The position numbers and the translations under genes were made by a program. Source: Mycobacteriales bacterium (GTDB taxonomy: Bacteria; Actinomycetota; Actinomycetes; JAFAQI01). From it: a DNA stretch of 64,000 nt. Under the pieces are notes generated by a model that did no database searches, had not been told where the DNA came from, and saw only the letters and a program-made list of their open reading frames with translations. The DNA lies in assembly GCA_035550055.1 (NCBI GenBank), contig DASZRO010000072.1, positions 1 through 64,000 on the forward strand. Direction: 5' to 3'. Shown here one piece after another: positions 39,005 through 47,933 of this stretch; positions within the stretch are counted from its first letter, which is position 1; each line of letters starts with the position of its first letter.

Positions 39005-40126
39005 TCAGCCGGCACTCGCGATGGCCCGTACCGCCAGGCGGTCGAGCTTTCCCGACGCGAGGTACGGGAGCTCGCCGACCTGGATCACCTGGCGCGGCAG
39101 CGACGCCTTGGGTAACGACGCGCTGCACCAGTCCCTGAGCTCGGCGAGCCCGACCTGACCGGCGACCACCGCGACGACCCGTTCACCCCAGCGGTCGTCC
39201 GGTACGCCGACGACCGCGGCCTCACGCACCGCCGGATGGCGGCGTACGACGGCCGCCACCTCGTCGGCCACCACGTTCTCGCCACCGGTGACGATGACGT
39301 CATCGGCACGACCGGCCACGCTCACCCGGCCGTCTGTGCTGACCGTCCCGAGGTCGTTGGTGACCAGCCAGCCGTCGACCAGCGCCCGGGCGGTCAGGTC
39401 CGCGCGCAGCCGGTAGCCCGACATCAGCATCGGGCCGCGGATGGCCAGCCGGCCGTTGTCGCGCACGCACACGTCGACCCCGTCGAGCGGCCGTCCGTCG
39501 TACACGCAGCCGCCGGCGGTCTCGCTCATCCCGTAGGTGGTGACGACGTTCGCGCCGGCCGCACGTGCCCGCGCCAGCAGGTCCTCGGGTGCCGCCGCGC
39601 CGCCGAGCAGGATCGCCCGGAACCGGCACAGGTCGACCCCGGCCTCGAGCAGGCCGACCAGCTGGGTCGGGACCAGCGAGGTGAGCGTCGCGTCGGCTCG
39701 CGCGAACCTGTCGACGTCGAACCGGTCGTGCACCAGCAGGGGGATGCCCAGCAGCCGCGAGCGGAGCATGACGGCCAGCCCGCCGATGTGGTGCCACGGC
39801 AGGCACGACAGCCACACGTCGTCCGGCTCCTGTCCGATCCGGGCGTGCGTGGCTCGCACCGCGGCCTCGATCGCTGCCCGGCTCAGCTGGGCCCCCTTGG
39901 GCTCTCCCGTCGAGCCCGACGTCGCGATGACCAGGGCGACGCCGTCGTCCAGCGGCTGGTCCGGGCGCATCGCCGCGATCACCCGCTTGCGGGCGGCGGC
40001 CGGTGCATGTGGGTCGAGCGGCAGCACGCCGTGATCCGCGCGCCACGCCTCGTCGAATGCCGCGAGGAACTCCTCGCCAGGCGGCATCGCAAGGCTGACG
40101 AGCTGTCGCAATCCGGCTCCTGGCAT
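39005..40126 (-). CDS. menE: o-Succinylbenzoate-CoA ligase
   Basis: Activates o-succinylbenzoate with CoA and ATP in menaquinone synthesis. The 373 residues contain the AMP-binding P-loop VIATSGSTGEPKGAQLSR, CLPWHHIGGLAVML, TYGMSETAGGCVYDG, NDLGTVSTDGRVSVAGRADD and the catalytic Lys in LPYLASGKLDRLA. This is short for the superfamily, as usual for actinobacterial MenE. ATG 40126 has TACCGT nine bases upstream. It is divergent from menA-menC-menD with a 44-base gap, and the neighbours make the assignment secure. Confidence 0.92.
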   Translation of the reverse strand: MPGAGLRQLVSLAMPPGEEFLAAFDEAWRADHGVLPLDPHAPAAARKRVIAAMRPDQPLDDGVALVIATSGSTGEPKGAQLSRAAIEAAVRATHARIGQEPDDVWLSCLPWHHIGGLAVMLRSRLLGIPLLVHDRFDVDRFARADATLTSLVPTQLVGLLEAGVDLCRFRAILLGGAAAPEDLLARARAAGANVVTTYGMSETAGGCVYDGRPLDGVDVCVRDNGRLAIRGPMLMSGYRLRADLTARALVDGWLVTNDLGTVSTDGRVSVAGRADDVIVTGGENVVADEVAAVVRRHPAVREAAVVGVPDDRWGERVVAVVAGQVGLAELRDWCSASLPKASLPRQVIQVGELPYLASGKLDRLAVRAIASAG

Positions 40127-40135
40127 CGTGGTACG

Positions 40136-40141
40136 ACGGTA
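40136..40141 (-). promoter_or_regulatory. Possible -10 box for menE
   Basis: Minus-strand TACCGT nine bases before ATG 40126, slightly longer spacing than the other leaderless candidates. Confidence 0.35.
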
Positions 40142-40170
40142 TGCGAGGCACGGTGGCCGAAGGAGGCGAT

Positions 40171-41070
40171 GTGAGCGAGGAGCGGGTGAGCCCGCTGCGG
40201 ACGTGGGTCGAGGCTTCGCGGCCGCGCACCCTGCCCGCATCGCTTGCGCCGGTGTTCGTCGGCACCGCTGCGGGCTGCGCCGGGCTGAGCCACCTCGCCA
40301 TCGGCCGTTTCGCGCTGGTCGTGGTGGTGGCGCTCGCCGTACAGATCGCCGTCAACTACGCCAACGACTACTTCGACGGCGTGCGTGGCGTCGACACCGT
40401 CCAGCGGGCCGGACCGCGACGCGCGGTGGCGAGCGGCCTGGTGTCGCCGCGCGCGATGCAGGTCGCGATCGGGGTCGCGATGGCGATCGCCGGCGCCGCC
40501 GGAGTGGCGCTCGCTGCGATGGTCTCCTGGTGGCTGCTCGCCGTCGGCGTCGCGGCGTTCCTCGCCCTGCTCGGCTACAGCGGCGGTCCGCGGCCGTACG
40601 CATCGGCCGGTCTCGGTGAGGTGTTCGTCTTCGTGTTCTTCGGGTTGGTCGCGACCCTCGGCTCCTCCTACGTCCAGCACAGCCGGCTGCCGGCGACCGC
40701 CTGGATCGCGGCGGTCGCCACCGGGGTGCTGGCGGTCGCGATCCTCGTCGTGAACAACCTGCGCGACGTGCCGACCGACGCGATCGCGGGCAAGCGGACC
40801 CTGGCGGTACGCATCGGCGAGGCTCGCACCCGGCAGCTGTTCGTCGCGGCGATCGCCGTCGGGCTCGCGCTCGCGGTCGTCGGCGAGCCGGTCGCCGCGA
40901 AGTCCGGCTGGCCGCTGCTCGCGATCCTCGCGATCCCGCTGGCCAAGCAACCCGTCACCGCAGTCCGCAGCGGCGGGGTCGGCCGGGCGCTGATCCCCGC
41001 GCTCGGCGGGACCGGGAAGCTGGAGCTCGCGGTCGCCGTGCTGCTCGCGGCCGGCTTGCTGATTCGGTGA
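40171..41070 (+). CDS. menA: 1,4-Dihydroxy-2-naphthoate polyprenyltransferase
   Basis: Membrane enzyme that prenylates dihydroxynaphthoate to demethylmenaquinone. The 299-residue UbiA-family protein has about eight or nine membrane helices and both Asp-rich motifs: NYANDYFDGVRGVD (first) and NNLRDVPTDAIAGKRTLAVR (second). The opening WVEASRPRTLPASLAPVFVG is typical. GTG 40171 is chosen over ATG 40141 because AAGGAGG lies at 40160-40166, an ideal ribosome site. The stop overlaps menC as GTGA. Confidence 0.95.
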   Translation: MSEERVSPLRTWVEASRPRTLPASLAPVFVGTAAGCAGLSHLAIGRFALVVVVALAVQIAVNYANDYFDGVRGVDTVQRAGPRRAVASGLVSPRAMQVAIGVAMAIAGAAGVALAAMVSWWLLAVGVAAFLALLGYSGGPRPYASAGLGEVFVFVFFGLVATLGSSYVQHSRLPATAWIAAVATGVLAVAILVVNNLRDVPTDAIAGKRTLAVRIGEARTRQLFVAAIAVGLALAVVGEPVAAKSGWPLLAILAIPLAKQPVTAVRSGGVGRALIPALGGTGKLELAVAVLLAAGLLIR

Positions 41071-42014
41071 CCGCAAGCCACGTCTACGACATCCCCATGC
41101 GGGTGCGCTTCCGTGGCCAGGAGCGCCGGCGCGGCCTGCTGATCGAAGGCCCGGCGGGCTGGGGCGAGTTCTCCCCGTTCCCGGAGTATCCGGCGCCGGT
41201 CGCGGCGCGCTGGCTGGCGGCCGCTCTGGAGGCCGCTCAAGACGGCTGGCCGCGCCCGCTTCGCGACGCCATCGCGGTCAACACGACGATTCCGGCGGTC
41301 GGCCCGGAGCAGGCACACGCGCTCGCCGCGGCGTCGGGCTGCCGCACCGCGAAGGTCAAGGTGGCCGAGCCGGGTCAGACGCTGGCCGACGACCTGGCAC
41401 GGGTCGAAGCCGTGCGCGACGCCGTGGGTCCGTCGGGTGCGGTCCGGGTCGACGCCAATGCCGCCTGGGACGTCGACACCGCCGTCCGGGCCCTGACCGA
41501 GCTCGCCCGCTTCTCACTCGAGTACGCCGAACAGCCCGTGCCGACACTCGAGGACATGGCCCAGCTGCGGCGGCGGGTCGACGTGCGCCTCGCGGCCGAC
41601 GAGTCGGTGCGCACCGCGGCCGACCCGCTGCGCGTCGCCGGCCTCGACGCGGCAGACGTCGTGGTGTTGAAGGTCCAGCCGCTCGGCGGGGTCCGCGCCT
41701 GCCTGGAGGTCGCCGAGGCGTGCGGCCTTCCGGTCGTGGTGTCCAGCGCGATCGAGACCTCGGTCGGCATCGCCGCCGGTGTCGCCCTCGCCGCCGCCCT
41801 TCCCGACCTGCCCTACGCCTGCGGGCTCGGCACCGTCTCCCTGCTCGACGGTGACGTCTGCGACGACCCGCTCGTCCCGGTCGACGGCCACCTGCGGGTA
41901 CGACCGGTCGCGCCGTCACCGCGGCGGCTGAGCGCGGTCGCCGCCGACGGCGACACGACCCGTTGGTGGCGCGAACGGATGGCGGCGGCACAGGAGCTGC
42001 TCGATGCCCGCTGA
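41067..42014 (+). CDS. menC: o-Succinylbenzoate synthase
   Basis: Enolase-superfamily enzyme dehydrating SHCHC to o-succinylbenzoate in menaquinone synthesis. The 315 residues have the lid/first domain with GWGEFSPFPEYP and a barrel carrying the catalytic Lys pair region TAKVKVAEPG, metal ligands in VRVDANAAWD, LEYAEQPVP and LAADESVRTA, and the second catalytic Lys in VVVLKVQPLGG. All residues needed are present. The GTG start overlaps the menA stop; its 3' end overlaps the menD start by 11 bases, so the three are one operon. Confidence 0.94.
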   Translation: MTASHVYDIPMRVRFRGQERRRGLLIEGPAGWGEFSPFPEYPAPVAARWLAAALEAAQDGWPRPLRDAIAVNTTIPAVGPEQAHALAAASGCRTAKVKVAEPGQTLADDLARVEAVRDAVGPSGAVRVDANAAWDVDTAVRALTELARFSLEYAEQPVPTLEDMAQLRRRVDVRLAADESVRTAADPLRVAGLDAADVVVLKVQPLGGVRACLEVAEACGLPVVVSSAIETSVGIAAGVALAAALPDLPYACGLGTVSLLDGDVCDDPLVPVDGHLRVRPVAPSPRRLSAVAADGDTTRWWRERMAAAQELLDAR

Positions 42015-43698
42015 GAACGCGGGCCGCGCGTTCGCGTTGGTCCTCGCCGACGAGCTCGCCCGCCGGGGCGTGCACCACGCCGTCATTGCGCCGGGATCCC
42101 GGTCGACGCCGGTCGCGCTCGCCCTGGCCGAACACTCGAAGATCACTGTTCACGTCCGCATCGACGAGCGGTCAGCCGCTTACCTCGCCCTCGGCATCGC
42201 GAAGGCGACCGGCAGCGTCGTACCGGTGCTGTGCACCTCCGGCACCGCGACCACCTACTTCCACGGCGCGGTGATGGAAGCGGACCTCGCGCGGGTGCCG
42301 CTGCTCGCGCTGACCGCCGACCGCCCGCCGGAGCTCCACGGCATCGGCGCGAACCAGACCGTCGAGCAGTCAGGTCTCTACGGGGGCGCGGTGCGCTGGG
42401 CCTACGACGTCCCCGCGCCCGACTCTCACCCGGACGCTGTCGACACGTGGCGCGAGACGGTCCGGACCGCCGTCGAACGCTGCCTCGGCTTGCAGGGTGA
42501 CCCGGTGGGGCCGGTGCACCTCAACCTCGCGCTGCGGGAGCCGTTGGTCCCGGTCGATGACGGCACCGGCTTCGACCACGAGCTCGGGCTGGAGCGGGTG
42601 CGCGACCTTCACGTCGCGAGGCCGTCGGGTGAGGCCTCATCGGACGAGCTCGCTGCGGCGCTGGCCGGCGTACGCAACGCGGTCGTCGTCGTCGGCGACG
42701 TGGCGCAGGACCCGGTGCCGGTCGTGCGGTGGTGCGAGCAGGTCGGATGGCCGCTCATCGCGGAGCCGCACAGCAACGCGCGACGCGGCCCGGCCGCCTT
42801 GCGCGCCGCCGACGCCGTGCTGCGCGACCGGGACTTCTTGGCCGGTCACGCGCCGGACCTCGTGGTCGTCGTCGGCAGGGTCGGGCTGTCACGGCCGTTG
42901 CTCGACTGGCTGGGCCAGGTGCCGCACGTCGTCGTCTCCCCCGACGGCGGCAACTGGGACGTGACCCGCAGCGCCCGGGCCGTGATCCGCTGCGACACGG
43001 CGGCGCTCGACGCACTCGACGTTGCAACGCATCGCGCCGAGCCGGGGTGGAGCGCCGCGTGGCGAGAGCGGGCCGCGGTGGCTGCGAGCGCACTGGACGC
43101 CGTACTCGACGACGAACCCGGGCTGACCGAGCCGCGGGTCGCGCGCGACGTCGCCCGGTTGCTGCCGTCCGGCGCGTCGTTCGTCGTCGCGTCGTCCATG
43201 CCGATCCGCGACCTGGATCTCGTCATGGAGCCCCGCGAGGACATCACCGTGTATGCCAACCGCGGCGTCAGCGGCATCGACGGTTTCGTGTCGACCGCAC
43301 AGGGCATCGCGTTGGCGCGCCCCGACCGCCCCACCGTCGCGCTGTGCGGTGACCTGTCGCTGCTGCACGACGCGACCGGGCTGATCGGCGAGGAGCAGCC
43401 GAACCTGACTTACGTCGTGATCAACAACGACGGGGGCGGCATCTTCTCCTTGCTGCCACAGGGCAGTGCGGTCGAACCGCAGGCCTTCGAGCGACTGTTC
43501 GGCACGCCCCACGGGGTCGATCTCGCGGCGCTGGCGGCGGCTTACGGCGTGCCGCATCGACAGGTGTCTTCACCCGCGGAGCTGAGCGAGGCGCTGTCGA
43601 CGGTCGAGGGCGTACGCATCGTCGAGATCCGCACCGAACGCGGCGCGAACGCCGCGCTGCACGCCCGGCTGCGCGAGGTCACGACTGGTACTGCGTAG
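42004..43698 (+). CDS. menD: SEPHCHC synthase (2-succinyl-5-enolpyruvyl-6-hydroxy-3-cyclohexene-1-carboxylate synthase)
   Basis: Thiamine-diphosphate enzyme that joins isochorismate and 2-oxoglutarate, the first committed step of menaquinone synthesis. The 564 residues match the family length. The catalytic region APGSRSTPVALALAEH and active-site Glu in HVRIDERSAAYLALGIA lie in the first domain. The ThDP/Mg site is LCGDLSLLHDATGL with VVINNDGGGIFSLLPQ. It is the last gene of menA-menC-menD. The final 20 bases overlap the 3' end of the convergent repeat protein gene. Confidence 0.96.
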   Translation: MPAENAGRAFALVLADELARRGVHHAVIAPGSRSTPVALALAEHSKITVHVRIDERSAAYLALGIAKATGSVVPVLCTSGTATTYFHGAVMEADLARVPLLALTADRPPELHGIGANQTVEQSGLYGGAVRWAYDVPAPDSHPDAVDTWRETVRTAVERCLGLQGDPVGPVHLNLALREPLVPVDDGTGFDHELGLERVRDLHVARPSGEASSDELAAALAGVRNAVVVVGDVAQDPVPVVRWCEQVGWPLIAEPHSNARRGPAALRAADAVLRDRDFLAGHAPDLVVVVGRVGLSRPLLDWLGQVPHVVVSPDGGNWDVTRSARAVIRCDTAALDALDVATHRAEPGWSAAWRERAAVAASALDAVLDDEPGLTEPRVARDVARLLPSGASFVVASSMPIRDLDLVMEPREDITVYANRGVSGIDGFVSTAQGIALARPDRPTVALCGDLSLLHDATGLIGEEQPNLTYVVINNDGGGIFSLLPQGSAVEPQAFERLFGTPHGVDLAALAAAYGVPHRQVSSPAELSEALSTVEGVRIVEIRTERGANAALHARLREVTTGTA

Positions 43699-44779
43699 TC
43701 CAGGTCTTGCCGCCGTCGACGGTGTGCTCGATCCGCCAGTGCAGCGTCCGGCCGCCGTAGTCCGACGTCGAGCCGACCACCCAGCCGTTCTCGGTGGTCA
43801 GGAACGCTGCGCTCTGTGCACTGACGATGTGGCGGACCTTGACGCTGCGGCGCAGGTGAGTCGATCCGGTGACGATGCCGAGCTCAGCCGCTCCGAGGCC
43901 GCACGGGCCGCAGTAGTCGATGTACGCCGCCTCGGACGAGCTGATCGCGCTGAAGGTTGCCGGCTCCGGTCCAGGTGAGGGCGCGACGTGGGTGAGGCCC
44001 CCCGCCGGGAAGTACCCCTCGTCGAAGATCGCCGTCGAGCCGGTCGCCGACAGGTGGTAGCCGACGTGCTGCGACTGGTTCATCGCGGCTTCCTCGACAT
44101 CGAGCTCCGCCCAGCCGGCGTCGGGGCCGGCGCACTGGACGAGGGCCAGCGTGATCCGGCGGGTCCCGCCCCGCGGGCCGGCTTCGTTGAGCTGCCAGGT
44201 GCGAGCGCCGTCGACGGTGCGGTAGACCTCGCCGTGCGCACCGGCCCAGCCGTGGTCGCGGTCGGCGAAACAGGCCGACTGGAGCTTGGCCGGCGAGGAC
44301 AGGTAGGTCCAGCGCCGCCCGCCGTCCGTCGTACCCAGCAGCACGCCGCGTGCGACGGCGATGCCCCGCCGCGGCGAGTAGAAGTCGACGGAGGTGATGA
44401 CGTGGCACTCGAACGGCTGCCAGTGCCAGGTCCGGCCGCCGTCGACGGTCCGCGCGATCCCCTGCGCGCCGAGGACCCACGCGTCGTGGTCGTCGTAGGC
44501 GTCGACCTGCACGAAGCCGGCGTGAGGCCGCCGGTACGCGACCGACCAGCGACGTCCGGCCGTCGTGGTGCGCAGGACCCGACTGCCGCCGACCGCCCAC
44601 CCGGTCGTCGGGCTCGAGAACTGGATGCCGAGCAGCGCCGCGGCGCCGTACTCCTCTGGTTGGGAGTTGTGCGAGTGGCAGGTGTTGGGCGGGATGTCGA
44701 CCGTCCCTCGGCCGAGCGCGGGCGTGGCGGGGAGCGCCGCGGCGAGGGTCGCGGCCACCAGGAGCGCCCGAACTCGCAT
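43679..44779 (-). CDS. Secreted BNR/Asp-box beta-propeller protein
   Basis: A 366-residue exported protein with a signal peptide (MRVRALLVAATLAAALPATPALG). It carries at least five Asp-box-like repeats: RTTTAGRRW, RTVDGGRTW, GTTDGGRRW, RTVDGARTW and HTVDGGKTW. Together they predict a beta-propeller of sialidase or YCF48/HCF136 shape. It has no sialidase catalytic Arg triad that I can recognise, so binding or assembly is more likely than hydrolysis. Several Cys (CHSHN, FECH, CGPCG) may form disulfides. ATG 44779 is preferred to the adjacent GTG. It converges on menD. Confidence 0.8.
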   Translation of the reverse strand: MRVRALLVAATLAAALPATPALGRGTVDIPPNTCHSHNSQPEEYGAAALLGIQFSSPTTGWAVGGSRVLRTTTAGRRWSVAYRRPHAGFVQVDAYDDHDAWVLGAQGIARTVDGGRTWHWQPFECHVITSVDFYSPRRGIAVARGVLLGTTDGGRRWTYLSSPAKLQSACFADRDHGWAGAHGEVYRTVDGARTWQLNEAGPRGGTRRITLALVQCAGPDAGWAELDVEEAAMNQSQHVGYHLSATGSTAIFDEGYFPAGGLTHVAPSPGPEPATFSAISSSEAAYIDYCGPCGLGAAELGIVTGSTHLRRSVKVRHIVSAQSAAFLTTENGWVVGSTSDYGGRTLHWRIEHTVDGGKTWTTQYQS

Positions 44780-44889
44780 CACGTCACTATGACGCGAGCG
44801 GCGCCGGTCCGGTTGGGCGCGGTGAACGGCGGGCAGGACCGCGCCGTAAGGTCAGGTCGGACGAAGCGGTCGAGGCGAGAGGCAACGAG

Positions 44890-45597
44890 ATGGCGCACGA
44901 GCACGACGACAACCCGCGGCAGAACGTCACCTTCCCGAGCAACGGCGACCACGCCCACGGCTACCTCGCGACGCCGGCGTCGGGCAGCGGCCCGGGCGTC
45001 ATCGTGATCCAGGAGTGGTGGGGGCTCACCGACTACATCGCGCGGCAAGCCGACGCGCTCGCGGCCGCGGGCTTCGTGGCCCTCGCGCCGGACCTGTACG
45101 GCGGCAAGACCACCCACGACTCCGACGAGGCCGGCTCGCTGATGATGGCGCTGCCGGTCGAGAAGGCGGCGCAGGATCTGGCGGGCGCGGTCGACTACCT
45201 GCTCGCCAACCCGGCGGTCACCGGCGCCAAGGTCGGCGCGATCGGCTTCTGCATGGGCGGCGGGTTCGTCTTGATGCTGGCCGCCCAGCAGGGCGAGCAC
45301 ATCGCCGCCGCCGTACCGTTCTACGGCGTCGGGCCGGCCACCCCGGACGTCTACTCCGGGATCCGTGCCGCGATCCAGGGCCACTACGCCGAGAACGACG
45401 ACTTCTTCCCGGTCGACGAGGCGCGCAAGCAGGCCGAGCAGATCAAGACCGAGTCAGGCGCAGAGGTCGAGTACTTCTACTACCCGGCCGGGCACGCGTT
45501 CCACAACGACGACAACCTGCTCGGCACTTACGACGGCGAGCAGGCCGACCTCGCCTGGACCCGCGCCGTCGACTTCCTCAAGGCCAAACTCGCCTGA
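44890..45597 (+). CDS. Dienelactone hydrolase-family protein
   Basis: A 235-residue alpha/beta hydrolase. The catalytic Cys nucleophile lies in IGFCMGGGFVLMLAA, the acid in HYAENDDFFP and the His in YPAGHAFHNDDN, the complete DLH triad. The N-terminus has VIVIQEWWGLTDYIARQAD. It hydrolyses dienelactone or other esters in the cytosol; real substrate unknown, since no aromatic-degradation genes are near. The ATG follows a GAGAGGCAACGAG leader, and a TAAGGT box lies about 40 bases upstream. The 3' flank holds the inverted repeat at 45604. Confidence 0.9.
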   Translation: MAHEHDDNPRQNVTFPSNGDHAHGYLATPASGSGPGVIVIQEWWGLTDYIARQADALAAAGFVALAPDLYGGKTTHDSDEAGSLMMALPVEKAAQDLAGAVDYLLANPAVTGAKVGAIGFCMGGGFVLMLAAQQGEHIAAAVPFYGVGPATPDVYSGIRAAIQGHYAENDDFFPVDEARKQAEQIKTESGAEVEYFYYPAGHAFHNDDNLLGTYDGEQADLAWTRAVDFLKAKLA

Positions 45598-45603
45598 CCT
45601 CCG

Positions 45604-45688
45604 TTCGAAGTAGCACACAAGCTCCTGCCGAGTCGCCCATTGTGCGTCGTATGTCCGTTTCGCTGCGGCCTTTGTGTGCTACTTCGAA
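45604..45688. repeat. Perfect 17-bp inverted repeat between convergent genes
   Basis: TTCGAAGTAGCACACAA at 45604-45620 is repeated exactly as its reverse complement at 45672-45688, with 51 bases between. It fills the 106-base gap between the stops of the hydrolase and SRPBCC genes. The spacer is less GC-rich than the surroundings. It may be a two-way terminator with a long loop, or a small palindromic mobile/repeat element. The arms are too long and exact to be chance. Confidence 0.75.
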
Positions 45689-45703
45689 TCGAGGAGGGCG
45701 GGG

Positions 45704-46165
45704 TCAGGCGCCCTCTAGCGCGGCGGCGAGCCGCTCGAGGGTGCCGCTCATCGTCTGCCGGTTGCGCTCGGTACGGTCGTCGACCCCCGACATCTGCTTG
45801 CTCATCTCCAGCGCGGACTCCGGTCGCAGGTCCTCGGTCCACTCGGTGACCCGGCACCCCGACTCGGTCGCCTCGATGCGATAGCCCCACGTCGAGAAGT
45901 GGAAGTCATACATCGAGCACTCGAAGGCGAAGGCCCTGCCTGGATCGGCCTCGATGACCTTGCCCTGCGAGGTCCAGTCCTTGTCACCGTTGCGGTTGTG
46001 ACCGTCGAAGGTCGCACCGACGGTGGGGCCGTCGAACCCCTCGTGCCAGTGGCAGCTGTGGCACTCGGCCGACCACTCGCCCATCCGCGTCACATCAGAG
46101 ATTGCGGCGTAGACCGCCTCGGGTGAGGCTGCAATGTCCCGCGAAATCTCGAGTCGCTCGCCCAT
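45704..46165 (-). CDS. SRPBCC-family (START-like) protein
   Basis: A 153-residue helix-grip protein (polyketide cyclase/dehydrase type). It opens LEISRDIAASPEAVYAAISD, then TRMGEWSAECHSCHWHEG, VGATFDGHNRNGDKDWTSQG, and ends with a long amphipathic helix (ERNRQTMSGTLERLAAALE). These proteins bind small hydrophobic ligands; the ligand is unknown. Two Cys and a His in ECHSCHWH are unusual and could bind a metal. ATG 46165 gives the domain at residue 4; no ribosome site or good -10 box is seen. It lies downstream of menF in the same direction. Confidence 0.85.
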   Translation of the reverse strand: MGERLEISRDIAASPEAVYAAISDVTRMGEWSAECHSCHWHEGFDGPTVGATFDGHNRNGDKDWTSQGKVIEADPGRAFAFECSMYDFHFSTWGYRIEATESGCRVTEWTEDLRPESALEMSKQMSGVDDRTERNRQTMSGTLERLAAALEGA

Positions 46166-46197
46166 GGGGGTATTCAAGCGCCTCGCTGTCAGAAGCG

Positions 46198-47430
46198 TCA
46201 GAGCAGGGCGGAGAGTACGGCGTCGAACTTGGCGGTGGTCTCCGCAACCTCGGCCGAGGGGTCCGAGTCGGCGACGACGCCGGCGCCCGCCCACAGCTGG
46301 GCGGTGTCACCGCAGAGCTGAGCGCACCGCAGCGCGATCGCGAACTCGCCGTCGCCCTTCGCGTCCAGCCAGCCGACCGGGCCGGCGTAGCGCCCTCGCG
46401 GCCCGGCCTCCAACTCGGTGATCATCGCGAGTGCGGCCGGCTGCGGCACGCCGCCGACCGCCGCGGTGGGGTGCAGACGCGCGGCCAGCTCCAGGGCGGT
46501 GGGCGGCGAGGCGCCCAGCCACGCCTCGACGTGTGTCGCGAGGTGGGTCACGTTGGCCAGTCGCAGCAGCTGCGGCGTGGGGTCGCTCACGACGTCGACC
46601 GCCAGCTCGCTGAACGTCTCTCGGACCGAATCCGCCGCGAGGCGGTGCTCGATCGCGTTCTTCGCCGACGAGACCAGCTCGTGCTCCAGCGCGGCGTCTT
46701 CGTCGGCGTCGCTGCCCCGGCGCACCGTGCCGGCCAGCACGATCGACTCCGCGTGGCGCCCGACCCGGCGTACCAGCAGCTCGGGGGACGCGCCGACCAA
46801 CCCGTCGCAGACGAACGTGAAGCACGACGGGAACCGTCGGGCGAGCCGCGCCGCCACCGCACGAGGGTCGATCGCGGCGGGCGCGGTCACCTCGATGGCG
46901 CGGGCCAGCACGACCTTGTCGATCGAACCCGCGCGAATCGCTGCGACCGCCTGCGCGACCGCGGCCGCCCAGGCGTCCTCGTCGGGCACGGTCGCGGTCA
47001 CCGTCGCCGGCGGGGCGGTCGCCGCCGCGACCGGCCGGCGGCGCAACGGCGGCACCGCAACGGCGCCGGGAGGGTTGACCAGGGTCACCCACGACCGCCC
47101 GTCGCGGCGACCGAGGACGACCTGCGGTACGACGACCACGGACGCGTCGAGCGCCGGGTCGAACCCCAACGACACGATCGCGACCGGCCCGCAGCCCGGC
47201 AGCCCGACGTCGTCGCGCGACGTGATCGCGGTGAGCGCCGCCGACACCTCTGCCGGATCACGGGTGCTCAGCCGTGCCGCCTCGCCCCACCCCACGATGC
47301 CGTCGCCGCCGCGCAGGAAGCCGAACGCGGCGCCGGCCGGCAACCACGTCAACAGCTCGCCGGGGTCGTCGACCTCGACCGTCCACGCCACCAGCTCCGC
47401 CGCTTCGACCGCGGCGACTGCGGCGTTCAC
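46198..47430 (-). CDS. menF: Isochorismate synthase
   Basis: Converts chorismate to isochorismate, the entry to menaquinone (or siderophore) synthesis. The 410-residue chorismate-binding enzyme shows [63 protein letters not shown] and the C-terminal [20 protein letters not shown], with the Mg-binding and catalytic residues in place. The men genes 2-6 kb away favour menaquinone. Its GTG overlaps the purE stop as GTGA, so it sits at the end of a purK-purE-menF operon. Confidence 0.92.
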   Translation of the reverse strand: MNAAVAAVEAAELVAWTVEVDDPGELLTWLPAGAAFGFLRGGDGIVGWGEAARLSTRDPAEVSAALTAITSRDDVGLPGCGPVAIVSLGFDPALDASVVVVPQVVLGRRDGRSWVTLVNPPGAVAVPPLRRRPVAAATAPPATVTATVPDEDAWAAAVAQAVAAIRAGSIDKVVLARAIEVTAPAAIDPRAVAARLARRFPSCFTFVCDGLVGASPELLVRRVGRHAESIVLAGTVRRGSDADEDAALEHELVSSAKNAIEHRLAADSVRETFSELAVDVVSDPTPQLLRLANVTHLATHVEAWLGASPPTALELAARLHPTAAVGGVPQPAALAMITELEAGPRGRYAGPVGWLDAKGDGEFAIALRCAQLCGDTAQLWAGAGVVADSDPSAEVAETTAKFDAVLSALL

Positions 47431-47933
47431 CCGTCGCCGCCGAGCGCGTCTCGCAGGGCGTCGTTCTTCGCGCGGGCGGCGTCGGCGAGCGAGGCCTGGA
47501 AGCCGACCATCGCGTCGCGCAGCTGCGGGTCGGACATGCCGAGCATCCGTACGGCGAGCAGGCCGGCGTTGCGGGCACCCGCCACCGACACGGTGGCCAC
47601 CGGCACACCGGCAGGCATCTGCACGATCGACAGCAACGAGTCGATCCCGTCGAGGTGGGCCAGCGGCACGGGTACGCCGATGACCGGCAGCGGCGTCACC
47701 GACGCCAGCATCCCGGGCAGGTGAGCCGCGCCACCGGCGCCGGCGATGATGACGCGCAGGCCGCGGTCGGCGGCGCTCGCGCCGTACTCCAGCATGTCCG
47801 CTGGCGTCCGGTGCGCCGACACGACGCGGATCTCGCACTCGACGCCGAACTCGGCGAGCGCGTCCGCCGCAGGCTGCATCGTCGGCCAGTCCGAGTCGCT
47901 GCCCATCACGATCCCGACCACAGCAGTGCTCAT
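47427..47933 (-). CDS. purE: N5-carboxyaminoimidazole ribonucleotide mutase
   Basis: Converts N5-CAIR to CAIR in purine synthesis, working with PurK. The 168 residues contain [53 protein letters not shown] and [21 protein letters not shown], all class I PurE motifs including the active-site Ser and His. The start overlaps the purK stop as ATGA and the stop overlaps the menF start, giving a tightly coupled trio. Confidence 0.97.
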   Translation of the reverse strand: MSTAVVGIVMGSDSDWPTMQPAADALAEFGVECEIRVVSAHRTPADMLEYGASAADRGLRVIIAGAGGAAHLPGMLASVTPLPVIGVPVPLAHLDGIDSLLSIVQMPAGVPVATVSVAGARNAGLLAVRMLGMSDPQLRDAMVGFQASLADAARAKNDALRDALGGDG

